Shown: positions 54,332 through 62,468 of the stretch, in pieces
Numbering within the stretch: the first letter of the stretch is position 1
Layout: each line of letters starts with the position of its first letter
NCBI GenBank assembly: GCA_018716975.1
Contig: DVJE01000036.1
Span: forward strand, 1 to 64,000
DNA length: 64,000 nt
Direction of reading: 5' to 3'
Origin: Candidatus Gallacutalibacter stercoravium
GTDB taxonomy: Bacteria > Bacillota > Clostridia > Oscillospirales > Acutalibacteraceae
Program-made: the position numbers and the translations under genes
The notes under the pieces: model-generated
Seen by the model: the letters and a program-made list of their open reading frames with translations, nothing else
Database searches by the model: none
Told to the model about the DNA's origin: nothing

Positions 54332-54556
54332 GTGAATCAAGATGGAAAAGTTGGCCTTGCCTTAGTGTTTATTGGAATTGTGGGAATCTTCATTGCCATC
54401 GCCTTTTGCGCGGTTGAGCTGGTAAGCACCAGCGTTATGGTTGCGATGATCGTTTGCGCATTGTGCATTCCCGGCTTTTATTTTGCCTTTTGTTCTTGGC
54501 AGGATCCGCCGGAATCCAAAGAGGAGGAAGAATCTTCAAAGGAGGAAAAGCTATGA
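54332..54556 (+). CDS. Small two-helix membrane protein
   Basis: 74 residues from GTG 54332, with AAAGGAGGT 7 nt before it. Two hydrophobic helices (GLALVFIGIVGIFIAIAF and MVAMIVCALCIPGFYFAF) and a short highly acidic tail (EEEESSKEEKL). Family unknown. Its stop overlaps the dcd start in ATGA, so both are read together. Confidence 0.65.
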   Translation: MNQDGKVGLALVFIGIVGIFIAIAFCAVELVSTSVMVAMIVCALCIPGFYFAFCSWQDPPESKEEEESSKEEKL

Positions 54557-55077
54557 TCCTTTCTGGTAAGGAGATTTTGCGCCGTTTGGGTGACGAAATT
54601 ATCATAGAGCCTTTTGATGAAAAGCAGTTGAATCCCAACAGCTATAACCTGAGGCTTCATGATGAATTGCTGGTTTACGAAGAAGACGTTTTGGATATGA
54701 AGCGGCCCAATGCTACCCGCCGGATCCGTATACCAGAGGAGGGATTGGTGTTGCAGCCCAACCGCCTTTATTTGGGCCGCACAGTGGAGTATACCAAGAC
54801 CGAGGGCTTTGCCCCGATGTTGGAGGGGCGCTCTTCTACAGGCCGCCTGGGCCTTTTTGTGCATATAACCGCCGGCTTTGGCGATGTGGGTTTTGCCGGT
54901 TTTTGGACGTTGGAGATCTTTTGTATTCAGCCGGTGCGCATTTATCCTGGTGCGCAGGTGTGCCAAATTTACTACCATACCCTGCAAGGGGATTATGAGC
55001 CCTACCACAGCGGAAAATATCAAAATAATACCGGCATCCAGCCCAGTTTAATGTATCGGGATTTTGAATTAAAATAA
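54553..55077 (+). CDS. dcd: dCTP deaminase
   Basis: 174 residues. MILSGKEILRRLGD, the NPNSYNLRLHDEL segment, EGRSSTGRLGLFVHITAGFGDVGF-type core (seen as LEGRSSTGR and TAGFGDVGF with the catalytic Glu following in FWTLEI) and the C-terminal KYQNNTG are the family's conserved blocks. It makes dUTP from dCTP for thymidylate synthesis. GGAGG precedes the ATG by 8 nt. Confidence 0.95.
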   Translation: MILSGKEILRRLGDEIIIEPFDEKQLNPNSYNLRLHDELLVYEEDVLDMKRPNATRRIRIPEEGLVLQPNRLYLGRTVEYTKTEGFAPMLEGRSSTGRLGLFVHITAGFGDVGFAGFWTLEIFCIQPVRIYPGAQVCQIYYHTLQGDYEPYHSGKYQNNTGIQPSLMYRDFELK

Positions 55078-55345
55078 TATAGAACCCATTTGCACAGGCC
55101 GTAATTACGACTTATTGGTTGAACTGGACATGCAACTTATCCGTGGTGCTTTATACACTTTTCGCTAGCCGGAGTGTAACACACGGGTGCAAAAATTAGA
55201 ATAAATTGTAAATTTTAAGCTGGTATGCGGCGCTTTTCTTTCGAGGGCGCTGTACATATGCCACGATATCGGGTAATATAATGAAGCGAGGTTTATTCTG
55301 GAAATACCTGTGCCATTTGGATTGGTCAGAATAGGAAGTGTTGCA

Positions 55346-57106
55346 ATGGCTGCTCAAGCCGACAAGAAAAGGGGCCAAAGCTTTATCCAAGGCGCCTTAG
55401 TGCTTACAATTAGTATGGCGATTGTTAAATTAATCGGCATGCTGTTTAAAATGGTAATCGGTAATGTTTTGGATATTACCGGCTTTGCCTGCTTTAATGC
55501 TGCGTATGAACTGTATAATCCCCTATATACCTTGGCTACGGCAGGGCTCCCCATTGCCATTTCGCGCATGGTGTCGGAAAATATGGCGCGTCAACGCTTT
55601 CGGGATGTGCGGCAGATCCACCGCATTTCGGTTCCTATCTTTACCATCACAGGTGTCGTGGGCTTTTTGCTCATGATAGGAGGCGCTTTCGTCATCCCAG
55701 CGATGATGAATACCCCCGGCGCTGTGTATCCCACGCTGGCGTTGGCTCCCATGATTTTCTTTGCCTGTTTAATGGCTAGCTACCGTGGGTATTATGAAGG
55801 CTTGCGCAATATGGTGCCAACGGCGGTTTCAGAGATTATAGAGGCGCTGTGCAAGTTGGCTATCGGCCTATCGGCCTCTTACGCAGTAACGGCTTACGGC
55901 TCGTGGGAATATCAAAATAGCCAAACCATTTTTGGCATGCAGTTTGCTTCTGAGGCGGATGCACAATATACGCTGTCGGCTCTAGGGGCCGCAGGAGCGA
56001 TTGCCGGCATTACATTGGGGTCTGTTTTTGGGTTTGTGTATATCTTCCATTACTATAAAAAGTATGGGGATGGCATTACACGCCGCGAATTGATGGATTC
56101 CCCCCGCACCAGATCCTCTCGGGTGTTGTTAAAAATTTTGATTCGCACCGCGGTTCCGATTGCGATGAGTTCGCTGGTGGTGAATATTTCTAGCCTGGTG
56201 GATACGCTGCTGGTACAGAACCGTTTGTATGATATTATGGTGAGCGATCCGGGATTTTTACCTTCCTTTTATCCGGGACTATTTCTAGAAAGCGATATTG
56301 CCGCTAACCGTAATATGAATACAACTTTGTATGGTTGTTTTGGGCTAGCCTCTACAGTGGTAATGCTTATTCCGGCTGTAACGCAAATGTTCGGCATCAG
56401 CGCTTTGCCGTCGGTTACCGCAGCGTGGACCGAAGGAAACCGCAAAAAAATTAAGCATAGTATAGAATCGGTTATTCGCATTACCACGTTGATTACAATT
56501 CCGTCGGGAATGGGAATGGCGGTTTTGGCGCATCCTATTATTAGCCTGTTGTTTGGCGGTAAAAGCGAGCAAGAAATTAATGTGGCCGCCGATGTTTTGG
56601 TCATTTTGGGAATTGCGGCTATTTTTACGGCCACCAGTACCCCGTTATGCAGTATGTTGCAAGCGGTTGGCCGTGTGGATCTCCCCGTTAAGTTGTTGAC
56701 GGTGGGGGTTATTATGAAAGTTGTGTTCAATTATGTGCTGGTGGGCATTCCGCAAATTAATATTCAGGGCGCCGGCATGGGTTCCTTGGTTTGTTATGTG
56801 TTTATTACTGCAATGGCGCTTTATTGCTTATGCAAGCAGACCAGGATTCGGCCAAACTTTGTCTCAATCTTTATTAAGCCGCTGCTTTCGGGCGTGTTTT
56901 GTGCCCTGGCCGCTTATTTATCGCATCTTTTGTTTATTCGTTTTATGCCGGGAAAAGTGGCAACATTGTGTGCCATCGCTATGGCTGTATTGGTTTATTT
57001 TATTTCTTTGTTGGCACTTAAAGCGGTCACCAAGGGGGATATCCTCCGTTTGCCGAAAGGACAAAAAATTGCAAAAATACTTGAAAAACATAAGTGGATC
57101 GAGTAG
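55346..57106 (+). CDS. SpoVB/YabM-like MOP-superfamily flippase
   Basis: 586 residues with about 14 helices. GALVLTISMAIVKLIGMLFK and GLPIAISRMVSENMARQ at the N-terminus are typical of SpoVB/YtgP/YabM. An insertion of about 25 residues near 190-215 is soluble. Family members move lipid-linked glycans or lipid II for cortex or wall synthesis. It heads a run (mazG, hup, rqcP, yabP, yabQ, divIC, S1) with the order of the Bacillus yabM-yabR region. AGGAAGTG precedes the ATG. Confidence 0.88.
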   Translation: MAAQADKKRGQSFIQGALVLTISMAIVKLIGMLFKMVIGNVLDITGFACFNAAYELYNPLYTLATAGLPIAISRMVSENMARQRFRDVRQIHRISVPIFTITGVVGFLLMIGGAFVIPAMMNTPGAVYPTLALAPMIFFACLMASYRGYYEGLRNMVPTAVSEIIEALCKLAIGLSASYAVTAYGSWEYQNSQTIFGMQFASEADAQYTLSALGAAGAIAGITLGSVFGFVYIFHYYKKYGDGITRRELMDSPRTRSSRVLLKILIRTAVPIAMSSLVVNISSLVDTLLVQNRLYDIMVSDPGFLPSFYPGLFLESDIAANRNMNTTLYGCFGLASTVVMLIPAVTQMFGISALPSVTAAWTEGNRKKIKHSIESVIRITTLITIPSGMGMAVLAHPIISLLFGGKSEQEINVAADVLVILGIAAIFTATSTPLCSMLQAVGRVDLPVKLLTVGVIMKVVFNYVLVGIPQINIQGAGMGSLVCYVFITAMALYCLCKQTRIRPNFVSIFIKPLLSGVFCALAAYLSHLLFIRFMPGKVATLCAIAMAVLVYFISLLALKAVTKGDILRLPKGQKIAKILEKHKWIE

Positions 57107-57153
57107 AATGAAAATATCTTTTGGCTTCTGATAAGAGAAGGATGTTGGTTGCC

Positions 57154-57849
57154 GTGCTTTTTGAACGAAAAGATCAATATGGAATTGATGATTTGCTTGA
57201 AATTATGCGATTGCTGCGCTCTGATGAGGGTTGCCCGTGGGATAGGGAGCAGACGCATAAAAGTATTCGCAGTAACTTAATTGAAGAAACCTACGAAGCA
57301 GTAGAGGCCATAGATACCGACAACGCCGTTTTGTTAGAGGAAGAGTTGGGCGATGTTCTGCTGCAGGTGGTTTTTCATGCGCAAATGGAAGAAGAGCAGG
57401 GCAGGTTCAGCTTTGCGAATGTAGTGGATGGAATTTGCAAAAAATTGATTGTGCGCCATCCGCATGTGTTTAGCTCGGTTACAGCCGACACGAGCGAGCA
57501 AGTTCTGCAAAATTGGGATGCGATTAAGATGCGCACAAAACAGCAAAGGTCACAAACAGAAGTGCTGTTAAGCGTGTCAAAATCCTTGCCCGCATTGATG
57601 CGCGCCGTAAAGGTATGCGGTAAGGCTGCAAAGTCGGGCGTAGGGGCCAAAGGTACTGGGCAGGCGTTGTCTCTGGTGCGCGAGAAGTTAGACGAGTTAG
57701 AATCTACCGAAGACTTTGGCGAAGAGGAACTAGGCCGGTTGTTGCTGGCTGTTTGCGATGTGGCTCGGGTGAAAAAGCTGGACGCAGAACAGGCGTTGTC
57801 TGCCGCAACAGATGGTTTTATTGAAGATTTTTCTCAACAAGAAAAATAA
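57154..57849 (+). CDS. mazG: Nucleoside triphosphate pyrophosphohydrolase MazG
   Basis: 231 residues from GTG 57154. The conserved LRSDEGCPWDREQTHKSI, EETYEAVEAI and EELGDVLLQVVFHAQM blocks form the EExxE...ExxD metal site. The C-terminal half keeps SLPALMRAVKVCGKAA. The MazG-like domain of Bacillus YabN is the same; the tetrapyrrole-methylase half of YabN is missing here. The start is uncertain: TTG 57121, ATG 57142 and GTG 57154 are all in frame, with GAAGGA at 57137. Confidence 0.9.
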   Translation: MLFERKDQYGIDDLLEIMRLLRSDEGCPWDREQTHKSIRSNLIEETYEAVEAIDTDNAVLLEEELGDVLLQVVFHAQMEEEQGRFSFANVVDGICKKLIVRHPHVFSSVTADTSEQVLQNWDAIKMRTKQQRSQTEVLLSVSKSLPALMRAVKVCGKAAKSGVGAKGTGQALSLVREKLDELESTEDFGEEELGRLLLAVCDVARVKKLDAEQALSAATDGFIEDFSQQEK

Positions 57850-57956
57850 AACAAATGGCACTGTTCTTTTTTGCCTATAGTTTTGTTCTTCAGCCTGCGG
57901 CGTTGCGCCGTGGTTGTGGATATAAGAAGACAGGATAAAATAACGGAGGTATAAAC

Positions 57957-58232
57957 ATGAACAAGACGGAATTGATTATGGCTGTTGCCGAAAAAGCGGA
58001 GCTTTCCAAAAAGGATGCTGAAAAAGCGGTTAATGCGGTAATAGACGCTATTGTAGAAACTGTTGCGAAGGAAGAGAAAGTTCAAATTGTCGGCTTTGGT
58101 ACTTTTGAAGTCCGTAACCGCAGCGAGCGTCAGGGTCGCGATCCCCGCACCAATTCCCCCATTACTATCCCTGCCTCTAAGGTGCCTGCTTTTAAAGTCG
58201 GCAAGGCCTTTAAGAGCGCTGTTGAAAAGTAA
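57957..58232 (+). CDS. hup: HU-family DNA-binding protein
   Basis: 91 residues. MNKTELIMAVAEKAELSKKDAEKAV, the GFGTFEVRNRSERQGRDPRT beta arm and FKVGKAFK end are typical HU. It bends DNA and organises the nucleoid. ACGGAGG precedes the ATG. Located between mazG and rqcP as in several Bacillota; a terminator follows at once. Confidence 0.97.
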   Translation: MNKTELIMAVAEKAELSKKDAEKAVNAVIDAIVETVAKEEKVQIVGFGTFEVRNRSERQGRDPRTNSPITIPASKVPAFKVGKAFKSAVEK

Positions 58233-58251
58233 GCAACTAAAATATTGTTAG

Positions 58252-58277
58252 CCGGCTTCTTTGTGAAGCCGGTTTTT
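58252..58277 (+). terminator. Terminator after hup
   Basis: CCGGCTTC at 58252-58259 pairs with 58265-58272; TTTTTG follows. It ends 20 nt before rqcP, so rqcP gets only read-through or a close promoter. Confidence 0.75.
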
Positions 58278-58296
58278 GTTTTGAGGAGGAGCCAAT

Positions 58297-58539
58297 TTGC
58301 GTTTGGATAAATATTTAAAGGTTTCCCGTATCATAAAAAGGCGTACAGTAGCCAACGAGGCGTGTGACGCAGGACGGGTGTTGGTAAACGGTAAGCCTGC
58401 GCGGGCTTCTTATGAAGTAAAGCCCGGCGATCTGTTGGAAATACAAATGGGCAGCCGCCCCATTAAGGCGGAAATTGTGTCGGTAAATGAATATGCCACT
58501 AAGGGAAATGCGTCGGATATGTATCGCGTGGTGGAGTAA
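58297..58539 (+). CDS. rqcP: S4-domain RNA-binding protein RqcP/YabO
   Basis: 80 residues from TTG 58297, GAGGAGG before it. It is a single S4 domain (RLDKYLKVSRIIKRRTVANEA, GRVLVNGKPA) with a short end. In Bacillus RqcP works with RqcH to add alanine tails to nascent chains on stalled 50S subunits. No rqcH is in this window. Confidence 0.92.
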   Translation: MRLDKYLKVSRIIKRRTVANEACDAGRVLVNGKPARASYEVKPGDLLEIQMGSRPIKAEIVSVNEYATKGNASDMYRVVE

Positions 58540-58585
58540 CGGCCGGTAAAGTAAAATGTGAGCCGTGCGGCCGATTTAGTCATAT

Positions 58586-58635
58586 AGCCCCTTACCAAGC
58601 CATACTTTATACTATGGCTTGGTAAGGGGCTTTTT
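58586..58635 (+). terminator. Very strong hairpin, 19-bp perfect stem, after rqcP
   Basis: AGCCCCTTACCAAGCCATA at 58586-58604 pairs perfectly with 58613-58631 around an 8-nt loop; TTTTT follows. It isolates rqcP from yabP, which must be transcribed from a promoter between 58640 and 58700. Confidence 0.85.
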
Positions 58636-58707
58636 ACGGTGCGTGGCCGCAAGTCTGCGGTTTTGGGGCTTGGGCCGTGCCCGTAGGAAAGGCTTAAGGA
58701 GGTAACA

Positions 58708-58989
58708 ATGGCCGACGAGAAAAAAAGCACGAAAATGCCGCATAGCATTATTATGGAGAACCGAAAGCTGTTAACCGCCACCGGAGTATCAGACGTGGAT
58801 AGCTTTGATGAGCAATCGGTTACTGCATACACAGATTTAGGCGAACTTTCTATCCGGGGCAACGGGCTGCACATCAGCAAGCTGAATGTGGAAACGGGAG
58901 ATCTCACCATAGAGGGAGAGATTATCTCCTTAACTTATTCAGAAAATCGTTCTTCCAGCGGCGGCTTGCTATCTAAGCTATTTCGATAA
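58708..58989 (+). CDS. yabP: Sporulation protein YabP
   Basis: 93 residues. HSIIMENRKLLTATGVSDVDSFDEQSV and LGELSIRGNGLHISKLNVETGDLTIEG are the YabP/YqfC family core (segments abbreviated as ENRKLLTATGV and GNGLHISKLN). YabP is needed in the mother cell for spore formation. AAGGAGG precedes the ATG; yabQ follows after 9 nt. Confidence 0.95.
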   Translation: MADEKKSTKMPHSIIMENRKLLTATGVSDVDSFDEQSVTAYTDLGELSIRGNGLHISKLNVETGDLTIEGEIISLTYSENRSSSGGLLSKLFR

Positions 58990-58998
58990 GGTGATACA

Positions 58999-59622
58999 AT
59001 GGAAGCGCTTGCTTGGAGCCAAACGCAAATATTTGGCTGCGCGGTTTTGCTGGGAATTGCACTGGGCGCCTTTTATGATGCGTTCCGGTTGTTGCGGCTT
59101 TTTACAGGAGCAGAACGTAAACAGCTTTTTATTGAAGACACACTCTATTTATCCCTGTGCGGGATTGCCACTTTTTTATTTACCTTTGCGGCCAATGGCG
59201 GCACCGTGCGTTTTTATATTCTGGCAGGAGAAGCCGCCGGTTGGTGCCTATACCGCTTAACGCTGGGGCTGCTAACGGCCCGCCTGATGCATTGGGTGGT
59301 GCTTGCCGTGCGCAAAGCGCGAAAATTTTGCCGAAAGCATATAACGGTTCCACTGCTGGCTTTCATCAAAAAGTTCGCCCGGCGGATAACGGCGCCGCTC
59401 AAAAAGTGGATAAACCAAACGAGAAACGCAAAAAATCAGAAAAAAAGTAGTAAGAAACCAAAAAGTATCTTGAAACAAAGGAAGCATGTAGTGTATAATC
59501 CAAATATATACACTGATACGCATAGAAAAGAGCAAAGGTTCCGGCATAGTGGCAGAGTGGATGTTCAGAAAAGGAGGCGCTACGGTGAAAGAAGTCAAAC
59601 AGCCCAAAAGAAAAAAGCATAG
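58999..59622 (+). CDS. yabQ: Sporulation protein YabQ
   Basis: 207 residues. Four to five hydrophobic helices occupy about 8-115 (QIFGCAVLLGIALGAFYDAFR, DTLYLSLCGIATFLF), as in YabQ, a membrane protein of the forespore-surrounding membrane. The last about 70 residues are very basic (KKSSKKPKSILKQRKH). The 3' end overlaps divIC by 38 nt. Confidence 0.9.
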   Translation: MEALAWSQTQIFGCAVLLGIALGAFYDAFRLLRLFTGAERKQLFIEDTLYLSLCGIATFLFTFAANGGTVRFYILAGEAAGWCLYRLTLGLLTARLMHWVVLAVRKARKFCRKHITVPLLAFIKKFARRITAPLKKWINQTRNAKNQKKSSKKPKSILKQRKHVVYNPNIYTDTHRKEQRFRHSGRVDVQKRRRYGERSQTAQKKKA

Positions 59623-59893
59623 GCATCTGTTTTTAAGGCTGGCTGTGTTGGCTTTTATCGCCTATGTTGTGGTGGCGCTCGTGGATCAGCAGATTCAAAT
59701 TAATGCAAAAACCCGCGAGCTGGAATCGCTACAGCAACAAATTAAGGTGCAAGCCATCACGAATGAAGATATGCAGCGCATTGTTGAAGCCGGTGAGGGC
59801 GAAAATTCAGAGTATATTGAACGTGTGGCGCGAGAGAGTTTAGACTTATCTCACCCTGGTGAGCGCGTTTTTATTAATATGGCGGGGAATTGA
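59585..59893 (+). CDS. divIC: Septum formation initiator DivIC/FtsB-like
   Basis: 102 residues from GTG 59585, with AAAGGAGG 6 nt before it. Short basic cytoplasmic end, one membrane helix (LRLAVLAFIAYVVVALV), a coiled coil (QIQINAKTRELESLQQQI) and a small extracellular end with ERVARESLDLSHPGE, the conserved block. It joins DivIB/FtsQ and FtsL at the division site. Its ribosome site lies inside yabQ. Confidence 0.92.
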   Translation: MKEVKQPKRKKHRHLFLRLAVLAFIAYVVVALVDQQIQINAKTRELESLQQQIKVQAITNEDMQRIVEAGEGENSEYIERVARESLDLSHPGERVFINMAGN

Positions 59894-59934
59894 TCCGATA
59901 GGATTTCAAATTTTAAGGAGGAAGTTGTTACTTT

Positions 59935-60387
59935 ATGCAGCTTGAGGTAGGAATGGTTCTGGAGGGCAAGGTTACCGGTATTACAAAGTTTGGCGCTTTT
60001 GTGGAGCTGCCCGGTGGGAAAACCGGCATGGTTCATATTTCTGAGGTAGCGCCTACCTTTGTAAAAGAGATTCGCGATTACGTAACCGAGAACCAAACAG
60101 TCAAGGTCAAAATTTTGAGTATTGGTGAAGACGGCAAGGTTAGCCTCTCGATGAAAAAGGCCATTGATCCGCCGCCTCGTCCGGCGGGAGGCAATACGGC
60201 GGCGCGTTCTTCCCGTCCTGGTAGGCCGGGCAATTTTGAATGGCAGGCCAATCGCCGTAGCAGCGAGCCGGCTAGCTTTGAAGACATGATGTCAAAATTT
60301 AAGCAGGCCAGCGATGAAAAGATGTCGGATTTAAAAAGAGTGACGGAAGCTAAGCGCGGGGGATTTTCCCGCCGGGGCCAGAAATAG
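59935..60387 (+). CDS. S1 RNA-binding domain protein (YabR-like)
   Basis: 150 residues. One S1 domain at 1-75 (VGMVLEGKVTGITKFGAFVEL, GMVHISEVA, VKVKILSIGEDGKVSLSMK) and a low-complexity basic tail rich in Arg, Gly and Pro. The position after divIC matches yabR. It probably binds RNA or ribosomes; the exact role is unknown. Confidence 0.9.
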   Translation: MQLEVGMVLEGKVTGITKFGAFVELPGGKTGMVHISEVAPTFVKEIRDYVTENQTVKVKILSIGEDGKVSLSMKKAIDPPPRPAGGNTAARSSRPGRPGNFEWQANRRSSEPASFEDMMSKFKQASDEKMSDLKRVTEAKRGGFSRRGQK

Positions 60388-60406
60388 CCGTTAATAAATG
60401 GAGTAG

Positions 60407-60443
60407 AAGGCGATTCCGTGTTTTCGCGGCGATTGCCTTTTTT
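60407..60443 (+). terminator. Terminator after the S1-domain gene
   Basis: AAGGCGAT at 60407-60414 pairs with ATTGCCTT at 60432-60439 (one G-U), with an inner CCG/CGG pairing; six T residues follow. Confidence 0.75.
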
Positions 60444-60467
60444 GTTTGCAATTTGGAGGATGATAAA

Positions 60468-61631
60468 ATGCTGCTTATACATGCAAAACTTTACACAATG
60501 GAAGGCGACGTTATTCCCGATGGCTTTTTGCAGACCCAAGGTTCGGTGATACAGGCACTGGGGCCGATGGAGCAAGCGCCCCAATGGGATGACGAAACGA
60601 TAGATGTGCAGGGGCGGGCGGTTTATCCCGGCTTTGTAGATGCGCACACCCATTTGGGAATGTTCGAAGATTCCCTTACCTTTGAAGGGGACGACGGCAA
60701 CGAGGATACGGATCCCGTAACGCCTCATTTGCGCGCTATAGACGCCGTTAATCCCATGGATCGCTGTTTTGGCGAGGCGTTGGCGGCGGGGGTTACTACA
60801 GTTATTACCGGCCCCGGCAGCGCTAATCCCATTGCGGGGCAGATGGCGGCGATTAAGACAGCTGGGCGCCGGATTGATAAAATGCTGGTGCAGGCTCCCG
60901 TGGCCATGAAGTTTGCCATGGGCGAGAATCCCAAAAACGTTTATCACGGCAAAAATCAAATGCCGGTTACCCGTATGGCCACGGCGGCCCTTATCCGAGA
61001 ACAGTTGCAAAAAGCAAAGCGTTACTTGCTCGATAAAGAAAAGGCGGAACATGCACCGGAGGACGAAGAGGTTGATTTGCCGGAATACGACGCAAAGTGC
61101 GAGGCATTGTTGCCGGTGCTGCGCAAAGAAATTCCCGCCCACTTTCACGCCCATCGGGCCGACGATATTTTTACCGCAATACGCATTGCGAAAGAATTTG
61201 ACATTCATTATGTTATCGTGCACGGCACAGAGGGGCATTTAATTGCCGACGAATTAGCGCAAGAAGGCGCGGGTGTGTTAACAGGCCCCTTTCTGTGCGA
61301 CCGTAGTAAGCCCGAACTTCACAACCTAACGCCGGCCAATCCGGGCAGTTTGGCAAAAGCGGGCGTCTGCACGGCAATTATTACCGATCATCCGGTGATC
61401 CCTTTGCAATATCTGCCGGTGTGCGCCGCGTTGGCGGTGCGCGAGGGGATGGATCCGCAAGAAGCGCTGCGGGCTATCACCATAAACCCTGCGCGTATTT
61501 GCGGGATTGACCACCGCGTAGGTTCGTTGCGCCCGGGCAAAGACGCTGATTTTTCGGTGTTTGACGAAGATCCCTTGCAGCTGCCCGCCAAGCCGTGGAT
61601 GGTGGTGTGCAACGGCAACCGGGTAATATAA
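60468..61631 (+). CDS. Metal-dependent amidohydrolase (imidazolonepropionase-like)
   Basis: 387 residues. Composite-domain start with GRAVYPGFVDAHTHLGMFED (HxH metal site), then HFHAHRADD, IVHGTEGH and TDHPVIPLQ (last metal Asp), and the end AITINPARICGIDHRVGSLRPGKDADFSVFD. It belongs to the amidohydrolase superfamily with similarity to imidazolonepropionase/prolidase types; the histidine-degradation genes are absent, so the substrate is open. ATG 60468 lies 8 nt after GGAGG. No signal peptide. Confidence 0.85.
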   Translation: MLLIHAKLYTMEGDVIPDGFLQTQGSVIQALGPMEQAPQWDDETIDVQGRAVYPGFVDAHTHLGMFEDSLTFEGDDGNEDTDPVTPHLRAIDAVNPMDRCFGEALAAGVTTVITGPGSANPIAGQMAAIKTAGRRIDKMLVQAPVAMKFAMGENPKNVYHGKNQMPVTRMATAALIREQLQKAKRYLLDKEKAEHAPEDEEVDLPEYDAKCEALLPVLRKEIPAHFHAHRADDIFTAIRIAKEFDIHYVIVHGTEGHLIADELAQEGAGVLTGPFLCDRSKPELHNLTPANPGSLAKAGVCTAIITDHPVIPLQYLPVCAALAVREGMDPQEALRAITINPARICGIDHRVGSLRPGKDADFSVFDEDPLQLPAKPWMVVCNGNRVI

Positions 61632-61691
61632 ACAAATCGTAAAAATAGATTTAATTTTTCTGTCTACCTTCCATTTTTTTGTGAAACGTGG

Positions 61692-61697
61692 TATAAT
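61692..61697 (+). promoter_or_regulatory. -10 box of the hpf promoter
   Basis: A perfect TATAAT with GTGG just before it. The -35 region at 61669-61674 (TTCCAT) is poor, so an activator, an extended -10 or another sigma factor may be used. Transcription should begin at about 61704. Confidence 0.6.
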
Positions 61698-61703
61698 AGC
61701 GCT

Positions 61704-61838
61704 AAGAAAGGTAATAGATGCTGCTACGCTATCATTGCAAGATAGCATAGCCTTTCTTCAAGCGGAGGTATCGTGCCTGTCCGCCGAAGGCCGGGTTACC
61801 CGCTTGATTATGGGATCGGCGGAAGAAAGGAGCGCTGT
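61704..61838 (+). promoter_or_regulatory. Structured hpf leader with alternative Shine-Dalgarno pairing
   Basis: The tract CCTTTCTT(C) at 61751-61759 can pair with AAGAAAGG at 61704-61711, at the presumed 5' end of the mRNA (8 bp), or with GAAGAAAGG at 61822-61830, which includes the ribosome site (9 bp). Two further stems go with these states: CAAGCGG/CCGCTTG (61759-61765 with 61800-61806) with the first, TCCGCCGA/TCGGCGGA (61780-61787 with 61816-61823) with the second. CTACGCTATC/GATAGCATAG (61724-61733 with 61741-61750) forms a hairpin inside the first state. This looks like an on/off translational switch. Confidence 0.55.
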
Positions 61839-62372
61839 ATGAAAATTACCATGATTGGCAGAAAGGTTACGTTACGGGATAATTTCAAGGAGCGCGTGGA
61901 AAAAAAGCTGTCTAAGTTTAACCGCATGTTTGATGAAAATGCCGACGCCAAAGTGACGGTAACGGTGGAACGTAACCACCAAACGGTGGAGGTAACTATC
62001 CGCAACGGAGGCATGGTTTACCGTGCGGAAAGTTCGGCAAAAGAAATGAACGAAGCTTTGGATGCGGTTGTTGACGTATTGGGCGGGCAGATTCGAAAGA
62101 ATAAATGTAGGCTAGAGAAGAAGCTTCGCTCAGGAGCGTTAAATGAGTTTCTGGCCGCAGACGAAGGGGCGGAGCCGGAGGAAGAAGTATATCAGGTGGT
62201 GCGTACCAAGCGCTTCCCGGTAAAACCTTTGGCAGTAGAAGAAGCCATATTAGAGATGAACATGGTGGGGCATCAGTTTTATATGTTCCGCAATGTGGAT
62301 ACCAATGAGATCAATGTAGTGTATGTCCGGCGGGACGGCAACTACGGCTTGTTGGAGCCGGACGCTGACTAG
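61839..62372 (+). CDS. hpf: Ribosome hibernation promoting factor, long form
   Basis: 177 residues. N-terminal HPF/RaiA domain (MKITMIGRKVTLRDNFKERVEKKL-type start with VTVERNHQTVEVTI) binds the decoding centre; a linker at 100-120; the C-terminal dimerisation domain (RTKRFPVKPLAVEEAILEMNMVGHQFYMFRN; key residues KRF, KPL, GHxFxxF) joins two ribosomes into 100S dimers. AAAGGAG lies before ATG 61839. An in-frame ATG at 61773 lacks a ribosome site and lies in the structured leader. Confidence 0.95.
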   Translation: MKITMIGRKVTLRDNFKERVEKKLSKFNRMFDENADAKVTVTVERNHQTVEVTIRNGGMVYRAESSAKEMNEALDAVVDVLGGQIRKNKCRLEKKLRSGALNEFLAADEGAEPEEEVYQVVRTKRFPVKPLAVEEAILEMNMVGHQFYMFRNVDTNEINVVYVRRDGNYGLLEPDAD

Positions 62373-62407
62373 CGGGAGTTATGGCGGCTATTCCAGCATA
62401 AATCAAT

Positions 62408-62449
62408 AAAAAGGGCGGCAGCCGTACATAAGGGCTACCGCCCCTTTTT
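62408..62449 (+). terminator. Terminator after hpf
   Basis: AAAAAGGGCGG and AGCC pair with GGCT and CCGCCCCTTTTT, with one bulge and one mismatch; five T residues end it. Confidence 0.75.
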
Positions 62450-62468
62450 CGGGTTAAAAGGAGCCGAT

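Noticed and set aside
60078-61238. A 386-codon open frame on the minus strand opposite the S1-domain and amidohydrolase genes
   Set aside because: It spans two real genes and their terminator, has no family resemblance and no ribosome site. The plus-strand genes have clear motifs.
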